DNA of 42,137 nt from a virus: positions 1 to 42,137 of the IMG/VR virus record IMGVR_UViG_3300033183_000690. The stretch is one strand, 5' to 3'. This document shows positions 23,528 through 32,468 of this stretch, in pieces (the first letter of the stretch is position 1; every line of letters begins with the position of its first letter). Below the pieces are notes generated by a model. The model was not told the DNA's origin. It saw only the letters and a list, made by a program, of their open reading frames with translations, and searched no databases. The position numbers and the translations under genes were made by a program.

Positions 23528-23877
23528 TACCGACCTTGACTGAGCATATAAAGGAAGTTTTCGTCTGAGACACCTTCTGCACCGAAAAGCTCTATTTGCA
23601 AGGTAAAACTAGTTCCGAATGTAACTGCTAAGGGCAACCAGAAAGCAAACTGAGAAAACAGGTTGTTATCATCATATTTGTAATCTTCTCCTATAGTTAG
23701 CTTAAAGATTGTTCCGATAAAAGTGGCAGCTACAATCCAGATAAAGCCATGCAAAAGGACAAAACAGAAGAGGACGGAAATAGGTGTTTCCATAATGCCA
23801 ATGTCTGTTGTAGCCCAAGCAAGAGGTTTCATAAAGAAATGCCAAACAAGGGAAACAATAATGTCATTCAGTGTCAT
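23524..23877 (-). CDS. Inner-membrane moron protein
   Basis: A 117-residue minus-strand protein set between ejection and terminase genes. The ATG at 23877 has AGAGGAG at a good distance; an in-frame ATG eight codons upstream lacks one. Two clear membrane helices are visible (about 34-58, VLFCFVLLHGFIWIVAATFIG, and about 75-95), with a weaker one near 5-24. The loop between them is acidic (GEDYKYDDNN). No family is recognised. Orientation and single-gene insertion mark it as a moron. Membrane morons can block superinfection, but this is inference. Only 26 bases separate its start from the divergent small terminase gene. Confidence 0.78.
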   Translation of the reverse strand: MTLNDIIVSLVWHFFMKPLAWATTDIGIMETPISVLFCFVLLHGFIWIVAATFIGTIFKLTIGEDYKYDDNNLFSQFAFWLPLAVTFGTSFTLQIELFGAEGVSDENFLYMLSQGRY

Positions 23878-23903
23878 CGTTTTCTCTCCTCTGGAAATCA
23901 TCT

Positions 23904-24389
23904 ATGAAAAACATACGAAAACCAAGAGCAAAATCTAGCAAAACTCCTAGATTTCCTCAGAAAGCCCCTAAGAATAACTACTTTGCGACCCTCAATGATA
24001 CTCCAGAGGGTCGTGAATTACGCAGACAGTGGTCTAACAAGCCACGAAAAAATGCAGGTCGCCCCAAAGGTGTGCCTGATGGATATACGAAAGCTCAGAT
24101 AGAGCCTCTTCGTGCAAAAGCTAAGAAGGAAGCAGAAATATTGGTGAATATTATGGCAGACAAATACGAAATTGAAGACGACTACAGTCGTGAAGCACTT
24201 CAGACTGCTGTAGAGATAATGAGAGTTCCGGGCGAAACCAGAGAACGCTTGTCAGCGGCTCGATTGGTGTTGGATTTCACAAAAAGCCGCCCAGCTTCAA
24301 AGTCAGAAGTTGCCATATCTAAAGCCGAAGACTTCCTAGCAAGCCTTCTGGAAGAAGATGATGGACAAGAAACTACAAGCAATTCGTAA
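23904..24389 (+). CDS. Putative small terminase subunit
   Basis: A 161-residue protein directly upstream of the large terminase. The start at 23904 (GGAAAT upstream) is preferred to one 11 codons earlier, which overlaps the divergent moron. A basic N-terminus (RKPRAKSSKTPRFPQKAPK) and the segment KNAGRPKGVPDGYT suggest DNA binding. The C-terminal helices (EAEILVNIMADKYEIEDD, then TRERLSAARLVLDFTKSRP) resemble oligomerising small-terminase helices. It would recognise the packaging site and load the large subunit. The identification rests mainly on position. It overlaps the next gene by 29 bases. Confidence 0.7.
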   Translation: MKNIRKPRAKSSKTPRFPQKAPKNNYFATLNDTPEGRELRRQWSNKPRKNAGRPKGVPDGYTKAQIEPLRAKAKKEAEILVNIMADKYEIEDDYSREALQTAVEIMRVPGETRERLSAARLVLDFTKSRPASKSEVAISKAEDFLASLLEEDDGQETTSNS

Positions 24390-25932
24390 ACGCCTTTACT
24401 CTGACTTTCCCTTCTACAGCCAATCTGCATTATCAATAAGAACAAAAAATGGTGATATTTCCCCACTTGTTCTGAATGAAGCACAGAAAATCCTAGATGA
24501 TGCCGTACAGAAGCAACTAGCTTCTGAAGGTAAAATCCGCATCATCATCCTCAAAGCCAGACAGCAAGGCTTGTCCACCTATGTTGGTGGTTACCTATAC
24601 TTCAATGTATCTCAACGCAAAGCAAAGAAAGCGATGGTTATCGCTCATACTGCTGATAGTACTCGTGCGCTTTACGACATGACTAAGCGATTTCATGAGA
24701 ACTGTCCTGAGATATTGAAGCCTCACACCAAATACTCATCCAGACGAGAACTTAGTTTTGATGTGTTAGATAGTAGCTACGTTGTGGCTACGGCTGGTGG
24801 GGATGCTGTTGGGCGTGGTGAGACACTATCTCATGTTCATGCCTCAGAGCTGGCTTTCTGGCCTCGTTCTACTCAAGAGGAAGTATGGAATGGCTTAGTA
24901 CAAGCAGTTCCCAATAGCCCAGACACCGCTGTATTCATCGAAAGTACAGCCAATGGGGTAAGTGGTGTTTTCTATGACCTCTGGCGTGGTGCAGTGGATG
25001 GTACAAACGGATATGTGCCTGTGTTTATCGCATGGTTTGCAGATTCAACGTACCGAGAGCCTGTTCCAGCTAACTTTGAGCGAACTCCAGAGGAAGAAGA
25101 ATTAGCAGAGCAATACAATCTCGATGACGAACAGTTGATGTTCAGAAGAAGAAAGATTGCTCAGAACGGCTTGGACAAATTCAAACAGGAATACCCAAGC
25201 AATCCATCAGAGGCGTTCCTAACCACAGGTCGTCCTGTGTTTAACCCAGAACAACTAACACAATGCCTAGAGGAGACTAGAGATGTCGATGAGCGTCTTG
25301 CTCTGGAAGGCGATGAGTTTGTCCACAACAGAAGGGGTGAACTCACCACATACTACAAACATGAAGAAGGTGAAAACTATGTCATTGGCGCAGATAGCTC
25401 AATGGGCATCCAAAATGGCGACTACTCTGTGGCACAAGTCCTCGACAGTAAGAAGCGGCAAGTGGCTATCTGGCGTGGTCACGTCCATCCAGACTACTTT
25501 GCAGATGTTCTTTACGCTTTGGGCGAATATTACAACACAGCTCACATCATCGTTGAGAACAATAGTCACGGCATACTCACTTGCACGAGATTGGGTAAGG
25601 ATTACGCATACCCTAATATGTATCTGGAAACGCAAGTCGATAAGATTACTGACAGGGAAACGATAAAGCTTGGCTTTACAACCACAGCCAAAACCAAGCC
25701 CCTAATAATTGACCAACTACGAGCCTCAATGCGTGAGGGCGAGTTGGAACTAAACGACAAAACCACAATAAGAGAGATGCTGACCTATGTGGTCACTGAA
25801 AGCGGAGGCATGGAAGCCGAGCCAAGTTGCTTTGACGACTGTGTGATGGCTCTAGCTTTAGCCAATCACGTCCACGAGGGTGTGTGGCAACCAGTCGAAA
25901 CCCCTCAAGAACTTTACATACAAATGGTGTGA
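24361..25932 (+). CDS. terL: Large terminase subunit (packaging ATPase-nuclease)
   Basis: A 523-residue DNA-packaging motor protein. The ATPase domain has a Walker A-like segment ILKARQQGLST (K65 onward) and a Walker B region HVHASELAFW with the acidic pair partner, then IESTANG (coupling motif). The RuvC-like nuclease domain has VIGADSSMG (D345), IIVENNSHG and FDDCVMALALANH, supplying the metal-binding acidic residues. Two adjacent ATG codons exist (24358 and 24361); the second is better spaced from GGAAG. Terminase, portal, scaffold and capsid follow in the usual order. The type is unlike T7 gp19, showing that packaging genes have a different origin from replication genes. Confidence 0.95.
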   Translation: MDKKLQAIRKRLYSDFPFYSQSALSIRTKNGDISPLVLNEAQKILDDAVQKQLASEGKIRIIILKARQQGLSTYVGGYLYFNVSQRKAKKAMVIAHTADSTRALYDMTKRFHENCPEILKPHTKYSSRRELSFDVLDSSYVVATAGGDAVGRGETLSHVHASELAFWPRSTQEEVWNGLVQAVPNSPDTAVFIESTANGVSGVFYDLWRGAVDGTNGYVPVFIAWFADSTYREPVPANFERTPEEEELAEQYNLDDEQLMFRRRKIAQNGLDKFKQEYPSNPSEAFLTTGRPVFNPEQLTQCLEETRDVDERLALEGDEFVHNRRGELTTYYKHEEGENYVIGADSSMGIQNGDYSVAQVLDSKKRQVAIWRGHVHPDYFADVLYALGEYYNTAHIIVENNSHGILTCTRLGKDYAYPNMYLETQVDKITDRETIKLGFTTTAKTKPLIIDQLRASMREGELELNDKTTIREMLTYVVTESGGMEAEPSCFDDCVMALALANHVHEGVWQPVETPQELYIQMV

Positions 25933-25935
25933 TAG

Positions 25936-27963
25936 ATGGCAAAGAAAGATTACCAAAAGCTGGATGATAGAGATATTGTCAAACTCGTAGAGGACAATAT
26001 ACGCACTTCAGTTGGCTACTACGATAGTGAACTTTCACGAGAGAGAAAGCGCACTATGGAGTATTATCAAGGCAAGCTGCCGAAACCAGCGCACGATGGA
26101 AACAGTAAGTACATCTCACAAGATGTCTACAATGCTGTGAACTCAATGCAAGCGGCACTCCTAGAGACATTTTCCGCAGGTAACCGTATTGTACGCTTTG
26201 CTCCTCAAGGTCCTGAAGATGTTGAGACAGCAAAGATTTGCTCTGCATATACAGACTACGTTCTGTTCAGACAAAATGATGGTCACTCCATATTTTCATC
26301 AGTTATTCACGATGGCCTGATGGCAAGGGCAGGGTGCTGTAAAGTATTCTGGCAAGACAGCCAAGAGATGGAAGAACAGGAGTTTAGCGGCATCACACAA
26401 GACCAGCTAGACATGGTTTTAGCTGAAGATGGTGTGGAGCTGATAGACAGCGAAACTGATGAGTTTGGAATGGTGTCTGGCACGATAGGAGTACCAATCG
26501 ACACATCTCAAGTAGTCATCGAAACTATTCCACCAGAAGAACTAATTGTCGAAGCGCAATGTAAGTCGCTAGAAGAAGCGGCTTTTGTAGCCCATCGCAC
26601 ACGCAAGACATTATCTGAATTGCGTGAGATGTACCCAGATAACCCTGACATCGACACGATAGGCGACCACGAAGATGTGGAGATGGAGACTGACCCCGAA
26701 ATCCTAGCTAGATACGATGGCGTGGATATGGGTAGGGGCTTCGGTAGTAACAGCTACCAAGACCAAGTTCGTCACATCATGACCTACGAAGCCTACATAC
26801 TTCTGGATATAGAAGGCGAGGGTATCGCCAAGCTATATCGAGTTGTCAAAGCAGGTAATGTGCTACTGGACAAAGAGGAAGTGGACAGAAGACCATTCTG
26901 TGTCTTTACACCACTACCCATCCCACATTCATTCTACGGAAGTAACTTTGCGGACAAACTATGCGCTACGCAAAATGCAAGAACAGTCCTTACAAGGTCA
27001 ATCCTCGACCATGCAATGATAACCAACAACCCAAGATATATGGTCGTCAAAGGTGGTCTCACAAATCCAAGAGAACTGATAGACAACAGGGTAGGGGGAT
27101 TGGTGAATGTGTCTCGACCAGACGCAATCAGCCCAATGCCTCAAGCACCTCTGAACCCATTTGTGTTCCAGACGCTTCAGCAACTGACGCAAGACATGGA
27201 AGATACAAGTGGGATTAGTGAGCTATCAAAGGGTTTGTCGAAGGATGCACTAAGTAAGCAAAACAGTCAGGCAATGGTCGAGCAGTTGGCAACAATGAGC
27301 CAACAGCGACAGAAGATTATAGCCAGACACTTCGCAAATTTCATCAAGCATCTGTTCCATGAAATCTACAGATTGGTGGTTGAGAATGAAAGTCAGCAGA
27401 AAATCATTGAGATTGCTGGTGGCTATGTTCAGGTCAACCCACAAGCATGGAAAGAGAAGCGTGATGTAGTCGTAGAACTGAAGCTAGGCTATGGAGAAGC
27501 TGACAGAGAAGCCCAGAAGCGGCTTGCTTTGCACCAGCTATTCAGCCAAGACCCAACACTTCAGCCAATGTACAGCCTAGAAAACCGCTACGCATTGGTG
27601 AAATCAGTTCTTGAGCAACAAGGTATTCTCAATGTCGAAGAATATCTGACACCACCACAAATGCTTCCACCACCACAACCAAATCCAGCGGCTGAACTTC
27701 AGACGCAGATGATGGTGAAGCAAATGGAAATCCAAGACAGACAAACAGCAGTAGCTGAACAGAAAGCTATGGCAGACGCACAGATAGCGGCTCAGAAGCT
27801 ACAGCTTGACGCTGAGAAAGCACAGGCTGCCCACGCAATCCAGTCTGACAATATGGATTTGAAAGAAGCTGAGTTCCAGCACAAACAGCGCATTGACGAG
27901 GGTGAATTAGACATCCTTAAGCGCACTGACGATGTGCGAGGAATTGTTAGCCCAACAGGATAA
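25936..27963 (+). CDS. Portal protein
   Basis: A 675-residue portal, the dodecameric ring through which DNA is packaged and ejected. The start MAKKDYQKLDDRDIVKLVED, the segment SQDVYNAVNSMQAALLETFS, then DGLMARAGCCKVFW and the region PHSFYGSNFADKLCATQN...TRSILDHAMITNNPR match portal proteins of non-T7 marine and P22/SU10-like podophages, which are larger than T7 gp8. The last 120 residues are a Gln/Ala-rich helical barrel-like tail (QMMVKQMEIQDRQTAVAEQK). It begins 3 bases after the large terminase stop and has only a weak ribosome site, suggesting coupling. Confidence 0.92.
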   Translation: MAKKDYQKLDDRDIVKLVEDNIRTSVGYYDSELSRERKRTMEYYQGKLPKPAHDGNSKYISQDVYNAVNSMQAALLETFSAGNRIVRFAPQGPEDVETAKICSAYTDYVLFRQNDGHSIFSSVIHDGLMARAGCCKVFWQDSQEMEEQEFSGITQDQLDMVLAEDGVELIDSETDEFGMVSGTIGVPIDTSQVVIETIPPEELIVEAQCKSLEEAAFVAHRTRKTLSELREMYPDNPDIDTIGDHEDVEMETDPEILARYDGVDMGRGFGSNSYQDQVRHIMTYEAYILLDIEGEGIAKLYRVVKAGNVLLDKEEVDRRPFCVFTPLPIPHSFYGSNFADKLCATQNARTVLTRSILDHAMITNNPRYMVVKGGLTNPRELIDNRVGGLVNVSRPDAISPMPQAPLNPFVFQTLQQLTQDMEDTSGISELSKGLSKDALSKQNSQAMVEQLATMSQQRQKIIARHFANFIKHLFHEIYRLVVENESQQKIIEIAGGYVQVNPQAWKEKRDVVVELKLGYGEADREAQKRLALHQLFSQDPTLQPMYSLENRYALVKSVLEQQGILNVEEYLTPPQMLPPPQPNPAAELQTQMMVKQMEIQDRQTAVAEQKAMADAQIAAQKLQLDAEKAQAAHAIQSDNMDLKEAEFQHKQRIDEGELDILKRTDDVRGIVSPTG

Positions 27964-27984
27964 ATCTAATCAAGGAGAGTAACG

Positions 27985-28260
27985 ATGCAGAATGATAATG
28001 AACTGCAACTCATACAAAAGGGGGAAGATGCCGAAACTTTACTGGCATCTGATGCCTTCAACGACACAGTCAACACACTGGTAGACAGCACATTCCAGTC
28101 CTTCGTCAACTCTAACCCAGCCGACAAGGACAAGCGTGAAGCCTACTACAACCATTACCGAGCATTAGTCGAGATAGTCTCCACTCTACGAGAGCGAGTG
28201 GCCGTAAAGGACGAAATCAAAGCTAAAGCTGACGATGATAACAATCGAGAGGAAGCATAG
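27985..28260 (+). CDS. Small hypothetical protein between portal and scaffold
   Basis: A 91-residue, acidic, entirely helical protein (DAETLLASDAFNDTVNTLVD, then YYNHYRALVEIVSTLRERV) with AAGGAGAG before its ATG. A small gene at this place is common in related podophages. Its role is likely in head assembly, by context only. No motif is recognised. Confidence 0.72.
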   Translation: MQNDNELQLIQKGEDAETLLASDAFNDTVNTLVDSTFQSFVNSNPADKDKREAYYNHYRALVEIVSTLRERVAVKDEIKAKADDDNNREEA

Positions 28261-28264
28261 CACT

Positions 28265-29272
28265 ATGGATAACGTGCAACAAACAACCTCAACACCACTA
28301 AAGCCTATGAATATGGACGATGTGGAAGATGCCATCTTAGCACGTTGGGAGGACGCTGAAGAGCTATCCGAAAACGAAGAAGAGGCGAAACCTCTGGTCA
28401 CCGAAGAAGAGACAGAAGGTGAACTAGAGTATGAAGAAGTAGATGACGATGAATACGAAGCCGAAGAGGAAGTAGAAGACCAGTCAGAAGATGAAACTGG
28501 CGACCAAGATGACGAAGTAGAAGAAGTCGAACTAGATGATGACTTCGAAATTGAAATCATGGTTGACGGTGAAGCACAGACTGCACCTTTGAAAGACTTG
28601 AAGCGGTTATTCGGACAAGAGGCATCACTCACTCGTAAGTCTCAAGAAGTTTCAGCCAAGCGAAAAGAAGCTGAAGAAACAATTACCAAAAGCCAAGTCA
28701 TCTTTGACAAGCTAATCAAGCAAGCTGAAGAACGCTACAAGCCATATCAGGACATTGATATGCTGGTAGCTTCACGTCAGATGGAAACAGAAGACTTCGC
28801 ACTGTTGCGAAAAGAGGCACAGCAAGCAAAGGAAGATTTAGACTTCCTGACCTCAGAAGCTGATGGGTACTTTAACGACATAGCCAAACAGCAACAAGAA
28901 CAACTGCAAAAGCAAGCAGAAGAATGTGTGAAGGTTCTGCAAGATGCCATCCCAGAATGGTCAAACGAGATGTACAACGAAATCCGTGCATACGCCATTC
29001 AGCAAGGGATGCCTGAAGAGCAAGTCAACGTCATTGTAGACCCAGTGGCCATACAGATTATCCAAAAGGCACGTCTGTATGACGAGGGAAAGCAAGTCGC
29101 TACCGTTAAGAAGAAACAAGCGGCAAAGAAGAAGGTGCTTCGTTCCAAGAAGTCACCACCTTCAGAGACATCTAAGCGCAAAGTATCTCAGGCCAAGATG
29201 CTAGAGAAGCTTAGAACCTCTCGTGATGTAGATGATGTGGCAGATGTAATTCTTTCTCGCTGGGCTGAATAA
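28265..29272 (+). CDS. Scaffolding protein
   Basis: A 335-residue protein immediately before the capsid gene. The ATG at 28265 has GAGGAAG upstream; an earlier in-frame ATG overlaps the preceding gene. Residues about 25-95 are extremely acidic (runs of Glu and Asp), the middle is charged coiled coil (SQEVSAKRKEAEETITKSQ, then LQKQAEECVKVLQDAIPEW), and the C-terminus is basic (VKKKQAAKKKVLRSKK). Acidic body plus basic capsid-binding tail is typical of phage scaffolds. The segment VEDAILARWEDAEE near the start is echoed by VADVILSRWAE at the C-terminus. Confidence 0.85.
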   Translation: MDNVQQTTSTPLKPMNMDDVEDAILARWEDAEELSENEEEAKPLVTEEETEGELEYEEVDDDEYEAEEEVEDQSEDETGDQDDEVEEVELDDDFEIEIMVDGEAQTAPLKDLKRLFGQEASLTRKSQEVSAKRKEAEETITKSQVIFDKLIKQAEERYKPYQDIDMLVASRQMETEDFALLRKEAQQAKEDLDFLTSEADGYFNDIAKQQQEQLQKQAEECVKVLQDAIPEWSNEMYNEIRAYAIQQGMPEEQVNVIVDPVAIQIIQKARLYDEGKQVATVKKKQAAKKKVLRSKKSPPSETSKRKVSQAKMLEKLRTSRDVDDVADVILSRWAE

Positions 29273-29299
29273 ACCCAATAGCCAAGAAGGAAAATAACA

Positions 29300-30193
29300 A
29301 TGGCAACCTATACATCCTATTCGCAGATTGGTCGTGCTGAGGACGTTCAAGATTTAATCGTGAACATCAGCCCAACCGACTGCCCCATGTACTCTATGAT
29401 TAAGAGCCAGAAGGTTCATTCTCGTGTGTACGAGTACCAAGAAGATACGCTAGCGGCCGCCGCTGACAACAAAGCGGTTGAAGGTGCAGACCCAACAATG
29501 GCAACACTGTCGCCTACCACAATGCGTACTGGTAACACCCAAATCCTCACCAAAGCCTTTCAGGTATCAGCTACAGCCGATGCTATTAAGACATACGGTA
29601 GAGCGAAGGAAACTGCGTACCAGCTTGGTAAGGCACTAAAAGAACTAAAGCGTGATATTGAATTTGCGTATGTCGGCCAAGACAATGCTGGCGTAACAGG
29701 TTCATCATCAGTTGCTCGTGAGATGGACAGTGCATCACAGCTAATCGTGTCTGGTAACACCATTGACGCTGGCTCAAATGCCACTGACCCACTAACAGAA
29801 GCAAAGCTACTTGATGCTCATGAAGCTTGTTATAACGCTGGTGGTGAGCCATCAGTGTTCATGATTAAGCCAGCAGACGCAGAAATCGTAGCAGGTTTCA
29901 CAGGCTCATCAGGACGTACTCGTAACTTTAATGACGGTACAACCACACTGACAAATGCCATTGATGTACTAGTAAATCCATACGGTACTCTGAAGGTGAT
30001 GCTTAACCGCCACCAGATGACTACACATGCGTTCCTACTAGACCCATCAATGTGGCGCAGTGCAGTGCTTCGTCCAACAACTCGTACACTTCTGTCAAAG
30101 ACAGGTGATTCAGATAAGCATTTCTGTGTGTACGAAGGCGGCTTGATGCACCTAAATCACTCTGCATCAGCGCAGATTAACGGCCTAAGCTAA
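29300..30193 (+). CDS. Major capsid protein, DUF5309 / SU10 type
   Basis: A 297-residue HK97-fold capsid protein. The pattern GRAEDVQDLIVNISPTDCPM...VHSRVYEYQEDTL, then TGNTQILTKAFQVSATADA, then DIEFAYVGQ, and DVLVNPYGTLKVMLNRHQM...FLLDPSMW are hallmarks of the DUF5309/SU10-type capsid family, which differs from T7 gp10. It follows the scaffold with GAAGGAAAA upstream and is followed by a long stem-loop. It would be the most abundant virion protein. Confidence 0.93.
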   Translation: MATYTSYSQIGRAEDVQDLIVNISPTDCPMYSMIKSQKVHSRVYEYQEDTLAAAADNKAVEGADPTMATLSPTTMRTGNTQILTKAFQVSATADAIKTYGRAKETAYQLGKALKELKRDIEFAYVGQDNAGVTGSSSVAREMDSASQLIVSGNTIDAGSNATDPLTEAKLLDAHEACYNAGGEPSVFMIKPADAEIVAGFTGSSGRTRNFNDGTTTLTNAIDVLVNPYGTLKVMLNRHQMTTHAFLLDPSMWRSAVLRPTTRTLLSKTGDSDKHFCVYEGGLMHLNHSASAQINGLS

Positions 30194-30209
30194 GGCCAGA
30201 CAGTTAGGA

Positions 30210-30259
30210 GTGAGGGGAGCAACAGTTGGGTTTCGCTCTCCTTACCGACTGCCCCTCAC
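30210..30259 (+). other. Long stem-loop after the capsid gene
   Basis: GTGAGGGG (30210-30217) pairs with CCCCTCAC (30252-30259), with an inner CAGT/ACTG extension (30223-30226 with 30248-30251) across a 5-base bulge. There is no T run. It may be a partial terminator or an mRNA 3'-end stabiliser that keeps capsid mRNA more abundant than the downstream genes. Confidence 0.5.
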
Positions 30260-30287
30260 ACCTTAATTAACAACATCAAGGAAGATA

Positions 30288-30596
30288 ATGGAAAAGAAGA
30301 CCAATCTTAATGGGGTTGGTCAGCAATTCGACATGGATAGTGGTGGTCTGTTCCTCAGGAATACACAGACAATCACAGACGACTTTCTTAACAACATCAA
30401 AGAACAGCGTAACGCCTCCAAAGATAGGAAGGAAGGCGAGTACATGCGTGTTGCCTCAATCCCAACAATCATAGTCGAGAAGTGGATGCGTGAAGGCTTC
30501 AATATAATGTCTGGCGAACACACAGCGGCTGAAATCGTTAAACGCCTCAAGGCAGAAAACCTAGAAGCGTTCCTCACCACAGAAAAGAGTGTCTAG
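30288..30596 (+). CDS. Hypothetical head protein
   Basis: A 102-residue protein between capsid and adaptor genes, with AAGGAAG before the ATG. It includes IKEQRNASKDRKEGEYMRVA, IPTIIVEKWMREGFNIM and TAAEIVKRLKAENLEAFLT, a soluble helical protein of no named family that I can assign. Position suggests a minor capsid or head-completion role. Confidence 0.75.
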   Translation: MEKKTNLNGVGQQFDMDSGGLFLRNTQTITDDFLNNIKEQRNASKDRKEGEYMRVASIPTIIVEKWMREGFNIMSGEHTAAEIVKRLKAENLEAFLTTEKSV

Positions 30597-30598
30597 CC

Positions 30599-30841
30599 AT
30601 GCCGTACACAGGTTCTAAGAAGTTCAGCAAGAAGGTGAAAACCAAGACTGGCACTAAGACCGTCCGATACGGAGCAAAAGGATACAGCATATCGCCCGGC
30701 ACAAAGAAGGGCGACAGCTATTGCTCTCGTTCTGCTGGCCAAATGAAGAAGCATCCTAAAGCGGCAAAAGACCCAAACAGCCCACTACGCCTCAGTCGCA
30801 AGAAGTGGAAGTGTAGTGGCGAGAAATCACGGAGAACATGA
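30599..30841 (+). CDS. Small basic structural-region protein
   Basis: An 80-residue, strongly basic protein with the segment GYSISPGTKKGDSYCSRSAG followed by QMKKHPKAAKDPNSPLRLSR and KKWKC. I recognise this as a conserved phage pattern (DUF6321-like, from memory). The positive charge suggests contact with packaged DNA or the acidic capsid interior. It starts 2 bases after the upstream stop with a poor ribosome site, indicating coupling. Its stop overlaps the next ATG pair. Confidence 0.78.
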   Translation: MPYTGSKKFSKKVKTKTGTKTVRYGAKGYSISPGTKKGDSYCSRSAGQMKKHPKAAKDPNSPLRLSRKKWKCSGEKSRRT

Positions 30842-30981
30842 TGTCCCTGTACGAGAACATCCACGCCAAGCGCAAATCTGGCAAGAAGATGCGGAGAAAA
30901 GGTGCAAAAGGCGCACCTACAGATGCCGCATTTCGCAGGGCTGCCTTAACAGCAAAGAAGAAGAAACCTAAGAGGACATAA
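30841..30981 (+). CDS. Tiny basic protein (46 residues)
   Basis: An easily missed gene overlapping the upstream stop, with GGAG 6 bases before the ATG at 30841 (an ATG at 30838 is also possible). The product opens MSLYENIHAKRKSGKKMRRK and continues GAKGAPTDAAFRRAA with a Lys/Arg tail. This MSLY...GAKGAPT pattern is common among very small phage proteins next to head genes. Fifteen of 46 residues are Lys or Arg, suggesting nucleic-acid contact. Function unknown. Confidence 0.75.
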   Translation: MSLYENIHAKRKSGKKMRRKGAKGAPTDAAFRRAALTAKKKKPKRT

Positions 30982-30984
30982 GTC

Positions 30985-31596
30985 ATGAATTACGGTGACC
31001 TGAAGTCTCACTTTGAGGCATTACTTAACCGAAGTGACATCACTTCAGCACTGACGACTACCTTCATCGAACAAGGTATTGCAAGAGTGCAACGCCAACT
31101 TCGCACACCACTGAACGAAAACAAAACCACTTACACTGTAACTGGTTCTACATCCTCAGTTACATTACCTACGGATTTCTTAGAAATCATATCCCTGTAC
31201 CAAGACCAATACGAATTACAGCGGATACCTATGTCTATCTACAGGGAATACAACAAGACTGGTGAGCAAGGGATACCAAGATACTTTGTCAGAGAACAAC
31301 AGAACCTGCTTCTACATCCTGTGCCATCTTCAGGCACACTGACACTGTATTACTACGCAGAGTTCCCAGCACTGTCGGCTAATACTGACACCAACAACCT
31401 CACCACAGTATGCCCTGACTTAGCTATCTATGCGGCTCTAACTTATGCGGCAGATTACTACCTAGATGAACGTGCAGGTATCTTTGAGCAAAAGTACAAC
31501 CAGTTCCTGTCTGAGATACAGGAGCAAAGTAATGACCAAGAACTGAACGGAAGCACAAACACCATTAAACCTTCATATTCATATGGAGACTACTAA
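30985..31596 (+). CDS. Head-tail adaptor (gp4-like)
   Basis: A 203-residue protein joining portal and tail. It begins YGDLKSHFEALLNRSDIT and continues FIEQGIARVQRQLRTPLNE, then SVTLPTDFLEIISLY and YYYAEFPALSANTDTNN, the usual pattern of adaptor proteins of P22/T7-like short-tailed phages: a helical bundle with a beta insert, then a long C-terminal helix and flexible end. AGAGGA precedes the ATG, and its stop overlaps the fibre gene start (TAATG). Confidence 0.82.
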   Translation: MNYGDLKSHFEALLNRSDITSALTTTFIEQGIARVQRQLRTPLNENKTTYTVTGSTSSVTLPTDFLEIISLYQDQYELQRIPMSIYREYNKTGEQGIPRYFVREQQNLLLHPVPSSGTLTLYYYAEFPALSANTDTNNLTTVCPDLAIYAALTYAADYYLDERAGIFEQKYNQFLSEIQEQSNDQELNGSTNTIKPSYSYGDY

Positions 31597-32456
31597 TGGC
31601 GGCAACTTCATCCTTCTTCAAATCTACAGGCACAAGTTCAACCCTACAAACCACCTTCCAGCAATCTGTAGCCGATGCACAAGCGGCACAGCTAGCCGCA
31701 GAAGCGGCACAGCTAGCGGCTGAGACAGCTCAGACAGCGGCAGAAACCGCAGAAACAAACGCTGAGACAGCCGAAACTAACGCCTCTACAAGTGCGTCAA
31801 ATGCCTCGTCTTCAGCCTCATCAGCCTCATCAAGTGCATCTTCAGCCTCATCAAGTGCATCCTCAGCCTCGACCTCAGCGGCAACTGCGACCACAAAAGC
31901 CACAGAAGCATCAGGTCATGCCGATGATGCAGAAGACTGGGCTATTAAGACTAATGGTATCGTAGACGGTGATTACGCATCTAAAGCATGGGCTATAGGC
32001 GGCACTGGCGTGACAAACGCAACAGGTGGTGGTGCATCAAAAGAATGGGCTACAGCGGCTTCTACAGGCACTGTAGACGGTACTGAGATGTCAGCCAAAG
32101 CTTATGCTATTGGCGATATGAACAGAGGTTCTGCTGGCGCACACTCAGCCAAAGACTGGGCAAGTTATGTCAATGGTAGCGATACGGTAGACGGTACATA
32201 CAAGTCAGCTAGGAAATACGCTGAAGAGGCAGCCGCATCAGCGGCATCTGCTAGTGGCTCACTATCAAGCTTTCAAGAGGTTTATCTGGGCGATGGCTCA
32301 AGTGACCCAACAACTGGCCATACCGCTGGTGACCTATTCTTCAACACCACAGACAGTAAACTTAAGTATTTCGATGGTACGGATTGGATTGCCATTGAGA
32401 GTGCAACAAACAATGCCTCACAAGGCTTCGCAATCGCTGTGGCTACAGCACTATAG
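31596..32456 (+). CDS. Tail fibre stalk protein with Ala/Ser repeats
   Basis: A 286-residue fibre protein. Residues about 25-100 are low-complexity Ala, Glu, Ser and Thr, with seven-residue-like repeats first of the AAQLAAETAQTAAETAE kind and then runs of SAS and SSA. These should form a trimeric coiled-coil stalk. Next come repeats DWAIKTNGIVDGDYASKAWA, KEWATAA..VDGTEMSAKAYA and KDWASYV..VDGTYKSARKYA, a known fibre module. The C-terminus has LFFNTTDSKLKYFDGTDWI. GGAG precedes the ATG. The repetitive DNA could change length by recombination. Confidence 0.87.
   Translation: MAATSSFFKSTGTSSTLQTTFQQSVADAQAAQLAAEAAQLAAETAQTAAETAETNAETAETNASTSASNASSSASSASSSASSASSSASSASTSAATATTKATEASGHADDAEDWAIKTNGIVDGDYASKAWAIGGTGVTNATGGGASKEWATAASTGTVDGTEMSAKAYAIGDMNRGSAGAHSAKDWASYVNGSDTVDGTYKSARKYAEEAAASAASASGSLSSFQEVYLGDGSSDPTTGHTAGDLFFNTTDSKLKYFDGTDWIAIESATNNASQGFAIAVATAL
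31790..31890 (+). repeat. Ser/Ala-coding tandem repeats in fibre gene
   Basis: Imperfect direct repeats of TCTTCAGCCTCATCAAGTGC and shorter TCAGCC units encode the Ser/Ala stalk. Unit spacing keeps frame, so gain or loss of units would lengthen or shorten the fibre without breaking it. Confidence 0.75.
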
Positions 32457-32468
32457 GAATAAGACATC

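Noticed and set aside
28186-28632. Ser-rich minus-strand ORF opposite the scaffold gene
   Set aside because: It is the complement of the Glu/Asp-rich scaffold segment (GAA/GAT codons read as TTC/ATC and shifted Ser codons), not a gene.
31790-31890. Possible CRISPR-like repeats
   Set aside because: Repeats are contiguous, in frame and code for a Ser/Ala stalk; there are no unique spacers.
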